DNA of 64,000 bases from Ancistrus triradiatus (lineage: Eukaryota > Chordata > Actinopteri > Siluriformes > Loricariidae). Shown in pieces: positions 57,416 through 64,000 of this stretch. A program made the translations under genes and the position numbers. The stretch lies in NCBI GenBank assembly GCA_025084515.1, contig JAJAGP010000568.1:248001-312000 (forward strand). Reading direction: 5' to 3'. The notes under the pieces were generated by a model. It was not told the origin of the DNA. It saw nothing but the letters and a program-made list of their open reading frames with translations, and did not search any database. The stretch's first letter is position 1. Every line of letters begins with the position of its first letter.

Positions 57416-57466
57416 TATGGTCATATTCCATTGCGAGAACAATGGCAAGTCTTTTGCACAGTACTG
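57416..57466 (-). mobile_element. Tc1-like element 'D', minus-strand copy, right terminus
   Basis: 'gcaagtcttttgcacagtac' plus 'tg' is the inverse of the D left terminus and is followed by TA (57467-57468). It completes the copy broken at 55903. Confidence 0.75.
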
Positions 57467-57468
57467 TA

Positions 57469-58391
57469 ATATAAGCTAAAAATGATCTTACTGGTGACGT
57501 TTTAAGCATTAATAAGAATATTTAAAAAAATGTTTTAATCTAAAATGTCACACAGACAGTATTTATTGATAACTCGTCTTTACTGATCACTGAAGGTTTA
57601 TCAACTCATTTCTATATGCTTTCATAGAAGCAATTAATACTAATTTTAAATGGTGAGTTATACAAAAAGCAAGTTCTTCAAGAAAGTGAGCTAGTTTCTT
57701 AGTATAGCCTTTTGGATTATATAAAACTACCACGGAAAGCTGATTCAGCAAAATGACTCACGGGAATTTATTTTCATACTACGCTTGAATAATGTTTTTA
57801 TGCAGTGTATTGTCATCCAAGGAAACTGCCATAGTAAAAACCTGTTGCTCAAATGCATCTCTTCTTTCTATACAAATCCATGTTAATTTATCACACTGCC
57901 ATAAAAAGGAGTATGCATACATTCAATACAGTTGCTGTGTTTTTGAGAGGATGGATGGATGTTAACAGGTTTGGAAATGATGCTACTTGTGACTTGTATA
58001 TAAAAACCATGAGGGAATCCCTGGCCTGGCAAATTCCACATACTAAGAGAAAGAGCAGCATGCTACATCTGTTAACACTTCCACCCTCCTACCCTGCCTT
58101 TGAAATGAACACCGCAGTACACCCAGGGCTGCAAAAACACCCAAGTAGAAATAAGAGGCTTAATCTCCACCTACAAGTGTGCAATAATCAAGAGGTAGGC
58201 TGTCTGACATATAACTCATATGTTACCTCATGTGTGTCTTTGCTAAAAGAAATTCCACACATAAAATAAACATACTGCTATTGAATTCATACCTGATATG
58301 CACATCTGTATGCAATTGGATAAAAATAAAGCTCACATAATAGAACAAAACTAAATATGTAAAACAGTCATCTCCTTGTTTCTAAACTCTT
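57469..58391. other. Unassigned AT-rich sequence
   Basis: No feature recognised. The 138-codon frame at 57853-58269 shows no known domain. Confidence 0.45.
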
Positions 58392-58890
58392 TGTCCATTT
58401 TATCAGCTCCACTTACCATACACTGTAGATACTGTAGTCCATCTGTTCCTCTACTTACTTTGTTAATGCTGGTCACTCACTTCTTTAATGGACCACTACA
58501 GATCAGGTACTACTTGGGTGGTGGATCATTCTCAACACTGAAGTGACACTGATGTGGTGGTGTCATATGGTGGAGCCACATGGTAGATCTGTCTCATGTG
58601 CACAGTGAGTGAACACAGTGTTTAAAAACTCCAGAAGCACTGCTGTGTCTGATCCAATCATACCAGCACCACACAATAACTCACCACCACCTGCACTCGT
58701 CAGTGCAATGCTGAGAATGATCCACCACACAAATAGGTCCTGATCTGTGGTGGTCTTGTGGGGGTCGTGACCATTTGAGAACTGAGTAAAACAGACTAAC
58801 AAGATATGTAAAGAAAAAAATGGACAACAGTCTGTAATTGTAGAACTATAAAGCACATTTATATGGTAAGTGAAACTGATAAAATGGACA
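58392..58890. mobile_element. Foldback element 'F', copy 2
   Basis: Left 'tgtccattttatcagctcca' and right 'actgataaaatggaca' are inverse. Inner blocks 'gtagtccatctg', 'ggtggtggatcattctcaac' and their inverses follow the plan of the copy at 43509. It keeps longer outer ends than that copy. Confidence 0.75.
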
Positions 58891-60039
58891 GTGAGAGTAG
58901 AAAAAAGGAGGTGTACCTATGACAATATGAAAATGTCCCTATGAATATGACTTACCATTCATGCTAAAGTTATGAAGTGTACATTAATTTCTGGTACATT
59001 CACATGTCCAGGATACTTTTAGTGGGCAATTATTTGGATATATACTTATTGCAGCTCCTTTGGCTTGGTAGAAAGTAGCCTGTTACTTGTAAAGTTGAGC
59101 TTGGGTGGTGCAGTGACAAACTGAACCTCATACTGGGCAGCAGCAGAATGAGTCAGTGTAGGTGGTGGAGGATGACATGGTAGGGACAATGGAAACAACA
59201 CCATCTTTCACTGTGTGAAAGAAAAACCTGGCAATCTACTTCTGTATCTTGCCTTGAAAGCAGTATATCTTACTTCCCTGCAAACAGGGAAATTCACCCG
59301 ATCACCATTAAACCATCAGAAGACGTTATTAAAGCAGAGTAATGCAAACCTGTTTGCAAACAGTACTTTCCCACATCAGTTCTTAAGCCACCCTCAATAT
59401 GTTGGTTCTCTCCCAGCTTCCAACACACCAGAACTATGTTTTTGGTGCACTTTTTTTGGTGCAACTTTGTACATATGTGTTGGGAGATGAGAGGCAGGAA
59501 AAATGATGACTCTCTGTAGAGCCTCTAAGCAAGATTGAAAAACACTGTATTAGTCTGAGCAGAGGTGTGTCCCAATGTCTAGGCTGCAACCTGCATTTCT
59601 CAGTCACTACGTCAACAAAGAGAGATGAAAAGCGTTCCTACGTTCCAAGAGCTTGAAAAATGCAGCTGGCATGTACTTCTTGACCTTCAGTAAGTCAGTA
59701 TTTTATGCACACAATTAGTTAGATGCTACTTAACTAGTAGAACATTTATGCAGAAAAGTAGTATGTTTGTACAAGTAGTATGTTTGAAATTTCTTAGAAT
59801 GTAAGTAGAATTAAAATCTTAGTTGATCAAATTGAAATATCTCTGGGGGCACAGCTGGTCTGCCTTTGCTTGGTCTGTGCAGTACTGTAATGTACACTGA
59901 CCTTATAACACCAGTTGTCTAGACAACAGCTTTAAGCAGATAAGTAAATAAATGAGTGATTTGTCTTGCCTCTTGTACTTTTGCCTGCTCCCAGGAACTC
60001 ATGGAGACGTTCTCTATGTATGGATACGATTTAGTGTGA
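58891..60039. other. Unassigned sequence
   Basis: No feature recognised. 'gcagtactgtaatgtac' at 59880 may be a stray D-type terminus. Confidence 0.45.
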
Positions 60040-60325
60040 CCTCCCCTTACATGTGAGCAATAGCATCTGGAAGTGTCTTCAGGGTGCCAAGTTGACCCTT
60101 CTACCGTCTGAAGAAACTTGATCAGGAATGGTCTTTTCGGAACGGTAGCAGCCAAGAAACCACTTTTTCAGAAGGGGAACAGGGTGAAAAAGCTTGGAAT
60201 GAATTCCAGTGGAAAAGAGTATTATGGAGTGAGGAATCCAAATTTGAAATTTTTGGTTATATGGTCATTATACCATCGCTAAAACAACAATTTTAATGGC
60301 GGCCTAAGACTTTTTCACAGTACTG
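60040..60325 (+). pseudogene. Tc1-like element 'D' fragment with transposase relic
   Basis: 'aacggtagcagccaagaaac', then 'agtattatggagtgaggaat' and 'ccaaatttgaaatttttgg', translating as LWSEESKFEIFG. This is the block with the first catalytic aspartate, here changed to Glu (gag). After a deletion the text ends in the D terminus 'tttttcacagtactg', followed by TA (60326-60327). Confidence 0.7.
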
Positions 60326-60751
60326 TAGGACGCTTATTTCTATGACTGGCCTGTAAAATGAAGTGATTATATGTGAATAAATGTGCTTCCCCTATTTTAA
60401 AAGCAATTAGCCACCATTGTTACTTGTATATTTGAAAACACAAACTTTCTCAGTTTTAATTATTTACTGGTGACTTTGTTTCAGAAGTCCTGTAGAATTT
60501 GCTGATTTTGAAGCCCTGAATTTGCAAACCTAAGACATGCAGCAATGATTTTTTACCATTGTTGATCATCTGAGTCACTCAGAAATCTAAAACCATTTTT
60601 GTAACCTTTTTGAGGCTCATACACTTCTGAATGGGCATGCATCACCACAGAACTGCTTTAATTAGCACATAGCTCAATTAAACAGAATTCCATGATCCAT
60701 AGAGCAGGACACCCCTTCAACCCTCACCTTCAATCCCAGCTCTATTAACTG
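60326..60751. other. Unassigned AT-rich sequence
   Basis: No feature recognised. Confidence 0.5.
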
Positions 60752-60938
60752 CAGTGTTTTTCAATCCTGGTCCTGGCGGCCCACCGATCTGCACAGTTTA
60801 GTGCTTCTCCTGTTTAAACACACCCACTTTAACTCGATAACGGGCTTGTTAATGAACTGAGTAGTTGGATCAGGTGTGTTGGGAGCAGGAAAACACTACA
60901 ACATGCAGAGGCGCCAGGACCACGACTGAGGAACACTG
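60752..60938. mobile_element. 187-bp hAT-type MITE with 8-bp target duplication
   Basis: Left terminus 'cagtgtttttcaatcctggt', right terminus 'gaccacgactgaggaacactg', inverse with few mismatches over about 25 bp. Flanks 'attaactg' (60744-60751) and 'gttaactg' (60939-60946) match at 7 of 8 bases. CAGTG ends with an 8-bp duplication are the hAT signature. The whole unit can fold into one hairpin. It is non-coding. Confidence 0.8.
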
Positions 60939-61251
60939 GTTAACTGGAACATCTATCATTAGAAGAAATCACCAGCCCAGAGGTTTTTTTTCTTTCTTCT
61001 AGGGATTGTCAGAGAAAAAAATCCAAAAAGCCAAATAAACCTGCAGTTGTTTAGTTAAGCATTGAATAGCTCACTGATCTATTGTTTGATGAACATAACT
61101 ATAAGGTATCATGATGTATTAGACACATTAAGCACAATACAGAATATGCACTGTCTTTTACCAATGAACAAATTTTTCTGTCTATGGCTGTGGGGACTTT
61201 CCCTGTCATAATATTAATGTAGCTAATTAATTCTACACCTACATGTACAAT
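60939..61251. other. Unassigned AT-rich sequence
   Basis: No feature recognised. Confidence 0.5.
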
Positions 61252-61985
61252 CATGTCATTTGTTAATAAACATTCATTCCTGCATTTCAGGCCTGGAACA
61301 CATTCCAAAAAAAGTTGGGATGGGGAAATTTAATTTTAGTAAAGAAAATAAATAAATAAATGCATTAATAAATAAATACATAAATGTGATTAATTAATTA
61401 ATCAACAAATTAATTAATTGACAATTGTCAATAAATGCAAAAGAAAATTATTAAAATGTTTAAAACCAATGTTTCACAAAGAAAGATTTGAAAAGATTTG
61501 CATATTTCTCACTCTACAGTGCATAATATAATTTCAGTGCATAAAGGGCAAGGGCACAAGCCTAAACACCTGTGATTTCTGATCCCTCTGTATTAACAAC
61601 AGTTCAATCAATAGCTGATATCAATACATGGGCAAGGGATTACTTTGACAAACTTTTGTCAAGCACTACAATACCTAGTTACAGTCACAAATACCACTTA
61701 AAACTTTAGTGTGCAAAATATAAGCCTTATATTTATCCATGTTCAAGCAACTCTGGGCTCGGAGGCATCTGGGATGGACCATCACACAGTGGGAATGTGT
61801 ACTGAGGTCAGACAAGTCAGTATTCCAGATCTTTTTTTTGGGAAAAAAAATGGATGCTGTGTGCTCTGGACCAAAGGCTAAAAGGGCCATCCAGACTGTT
61901 TCCAGCAACAGGTTCAAAAGCCAGACTCTGTCATGGTATGGGGTTGTGTCAGTGCTCTTGTTTGTTCCCAGAAGTCCAGTAGTCC
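61252..61985 (+). mobile_element. Mariner/Tc1-like family 'E', plus-strand relic
   Basis: Leader 'cattcctgcatttcaggcct', then an AT-rich expanded stretch (61350-61425) replacing part of the element, then transposase text. Both termini are absent. Confidence 0.75.
61430..61985 (+). pseudogene. Family E transposase pseudogene
   Basis: It starts within the N-terminal helix-turn-helix region ('agaaaattattaaaatgttt', 'ctctacagtgcataatataa') and passes through 'gcaagggcacaagcctaaac' (linker). It reaches LWARRHLGWTITQWE and LRSDKSVFQIF, in which the first catalytic aspartate is kept (61811-61813) but the preceding tryptophan is arginine. Frameshifts occur around 61735 and 61840. It stops near VSVLL before the second aspartate. 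Confidence 0.75.
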
Positions 61986-62067
61986 TTTTGTCCTGATGTT
62001 CCAGTTTGCAAAATTACCATGCTACCATGTTCCAGTGAAATGTCTGAATCAAAATGATAGGTCTTAG
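61986..62067. other. Short unassigned spacer
   Basis: No feature recognised. Confidence 0.4.
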
Positions 62068-62258
62068 TTACATTTTACATTATTTAGCAGATGCTCTTAT
62101 CCAGAGCGACTTACAAGTCATGCAGTCTTACAGTCCAAGCAATTGTGGGTTAAGGGCCTTGTTCAAGGTCACAACAGTGGCAGCGTGCCAGAGGCAGAAT
62201 TTGAACCCTGGACCTTCTGGTCCATAGTGAAGTACCTTAACTGCTAGGCTACCACAGT
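62068..62258 (-). mobile_element. tRNA-derived SINE, minus strand
   Basis: The left (3') end has 'ttagcagatgctcttatcca' and 'gagcgacttac'; the middle has 'gggttaagggccttgttcaa'. The right end has the inverse box B 'tttgaaccctggacc' and an inverse box-A-like 'actgctaggctaccac'. Full-length for this type, about 190 bp. Confidence 0.8.
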
Positions 62259-63230
62259 CCGTGTCATAGCCTTGTTGTTAACTTGCCGAATTCTAGGTTC
62301 ATATAAATATATAACCTAGCAAAGTAAATGTAAATATGCCATTTTGTGGTTATGAATGTCAGTAGTACATATGTTTAACTTAGTTCATACTAGTAATATG
62401 CTAACAGACCTTCCTTTTATAAGGAAAGAGAGGCCTCCAGAGTCGTATCAGCATTATGCTTATTTTACAGGAAATGTAGTTCATGCTTGGCTTACCATAA
62501 TGTTGTTATTTCATTTACAGAGGAAAAGACCACTCAGAGAGGAGCATGGTGGTCAAATAGGGACTGTGTACCTGTGTGTATGAAGGGTGTCTCAGAGGCT
62601 GTGACCCTCTCGAGGAAACATCCGTTTTATTCACCCAAACAAAGCCTGCACAGTGGTAGAACGAAGATAAAAGAATTAGGATAAGAATGAGATGCAGAGA
62701 TGTTAAGAGCCCAGATAAGGGCACAATGCAGGGCCCATCTGCTATTTCAACACAACACATGGTTTCTAATATGCATTATGAGTATTGCATTACAAAGTTG
62801 TTCAGTTACAGAAAGGAGTTAGCCCCCCTCCAGGCCAAGGCACTTGTTCTTTTTACTGACATTTATGGCCATAATTTAAAGCCATGGTGTGAAAGTTTTA
62901 TGGGTGTGTGAGAGCCAGTTGTTTGTTATGGTGCTGCTCTAGGAGCAATGTGGCCGGTGGATGACACCAAAGTCCATAGTCTACTGCCAACCAGAGAGTG
63001 GTGACGCTGAGGACATAGAGTGTTAAAGAGTGCAACGTGGCCGGCTCGAACACGTAAGGCTGTGCCAGTGTTAAAAAAAGAAAAAGAAGAAAAGAAAGTT
63101 AGTGCCAGGATTTAGCACTTAAAAAACAGGGAGAAAAGAAAGACAATGGAAAAGAGAAAGAAAATGGAAAATTTCACTGGTCACAACTAATATGAATACC
63201 ATTAAAACTTAAAAATCAGAAGAATAAAGC
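62259..63230. other. Unassigned sequence ending in a purine-rich block
   Basis: No exon recognised. 63070-63230 is A/G-rich low-complexity sequence. Confidence 0.45.
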
Positions 63231-63399
63231 AGGGTGTCACAGTGGGACAGTGGTTAGGGATGTTGCCTTGCAGCTCTAGAGACCCTGGTTAGAATTCCAA
63301 CCCGGCTGCATGCTATCCTCATGTGTACATATGTTTACTCCAGGTACTCCAGATTCTTATTCCTTTCTAAAGACAAGTCATTTTGCATCTCTGTCCTGT

Positions 63400-63434
<35 letters not shown>

Positions 63435-63520
63435 GCGTGTGTGTACACACGTGTCTGAATGTGCTTTGCGCTGGACTGGCAACCTATCCAGGGGAGGTTT
63501 CCACCTTGCTTGAATAATAA
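63231..63520 (+). mobile_element. V-SINE containing a GT microsatellite
   Basis: Head 'agggtgtcacagtgggacag', box-B-like 'ggttagaattcc', body 'gtttactccaggtactccag', then a (GT)n tract, then 'gctggactggcaacctatcc', a typical V-SINE 3' block. Confidence 0.7.
63402..63444 (+). repeat. (GT)n microsatellite inside a SINE
   Basis: GT units interrupted by 'gtgcgtgtgcgtg'. Confidence 0.95.
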
Positions 63521-63779
63521 GATAGGAATAAAATAAAGAAAATAAGAAGAAAAATGAGAAAATGAATGTGTTAATGAAGTTGAAGATATCCTCTCTCCTC
63601 ATTTTTCATCTGCTTTTCATGGTAACTTAACAGATGAGGGTTTATACTGAACATACTGTATAAAAAGAAAGAAAGGAAGAAAGTCAATGAGAAAATGGGG
63701 AGGTGTTTTATGCAATGTCTAAAGCCACTTCTAACAGTTGATACTTGCTTTTATGATACATTTTACTGGATTAAACTGA

Positions 63780-64000
63780 GGAAATGTCTCAAAAGTTTTG
63801 AAGATTTACGAAAAATGTAAGAAATGCAAGAAAAATATAAAAAAACATGAAAACGGAAGGAGAGTAAGTGAAAGGATGAACAAATGAGCGAATGAAAGAA
63901 AGAAATAATAGAGAATGAATGAAAAAATTACTTGATATATTATATATGGTTGCACTCTTTTTAGAAAGAAAGAAAGAACGAAAGAAAGGAATTAAAGAAA
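63780..64000 (+). repeat. Purine-rich low-complexity tract with (GAAA)n end
   Basis: A/G-rich stretch ending in imperfect (GAAA)n from 63965 to the window edge. It probably continues beyond the window. Confidence 0.85.

Noticed and set aside
57853..58269. 138-codon plus-strand open frame
   Set aside because: No recognisable motif, no neighbouring exon signal, and of a length expected by chance in 64 kb.
63399..63602. Open frames made of His-Thr or Val-Cys repeats
   Set aside because: Translations of the GT/AC microsatellite inside a SINE.

Overview
This window looks like intergenic or intronic DNA from a teleost fish, probably an ostariophysan such as a catfish or characin. The evidence is the repeat content. 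It is dense with Tc1-like transposons carrying the DD34E transposase signature, tRNA-derived SINEs of the DANA/HE1 (V-SINE) type, 3' ends of L2- and RTE/Rex3-type LINEs, hAT-like MITEs and long CA/GT, CT and AT microsatellites. I find no intact protein-coding gene. Almost all long open frames are chance frames or frames running through repeats. Family names come from remembered consensus patterns, not from a search.

Layout. 1-11.7 kb is mostly unassigned AT-rich DNA with three SINE fragments, a 616-bp TA-flanked inverted-repeat element (4731-5346) and a hAT-like fragment. 11.7-16.2 kb is a Tc1 graveyard: a 1.54-kb element (12604-14147) sits inside an older, oppositely oriented Tc1 copy. 17.7-22.8 kb holds three copies of a 'TAGGGGTGTAAC'-ended element, SINEs and microsatellites. 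27.47-28.1 kb is a CpG-containing block with a splice-donor-like end on the minus strand. It is the best candidate for a real gene part (non-coding first exon and promoter), but I cannot name the gene. 28.4-29.2 kb holds the 3' ends of two LINEs lying back to back. 31.5-34.5 kb is a SINE cluster. 36.8-39.9 kb holds two members of another Tc1 family, one of them interrupted by a SINE.

43.5-46.3 kb holds long-inverted-repeat elements and a local 157-bp duplication. 47.7-48.9 kb is a Tc1 relic split by L2 tails. 52.8-54.5 kb is a mariner-like relic split by a 1.23-kb element with about seven 140-bp minisatellite units and a 13-bp terminal hairpin, which fits a non-autonomous Helentron-like (HINE) element. 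55.4-57.5 kb is a second nested Tc1 pair. 58-64 kb holds further transposon relics, a hAT MITE with a near-perfect 8-bp target duplication, and SINEs.

No genes work together here. The window records successive transposition, and the nesting gives relative ages: the Tc1-A elements, the SINE at 37351 and the Helentron-like element are each younger than the element they interrupt.
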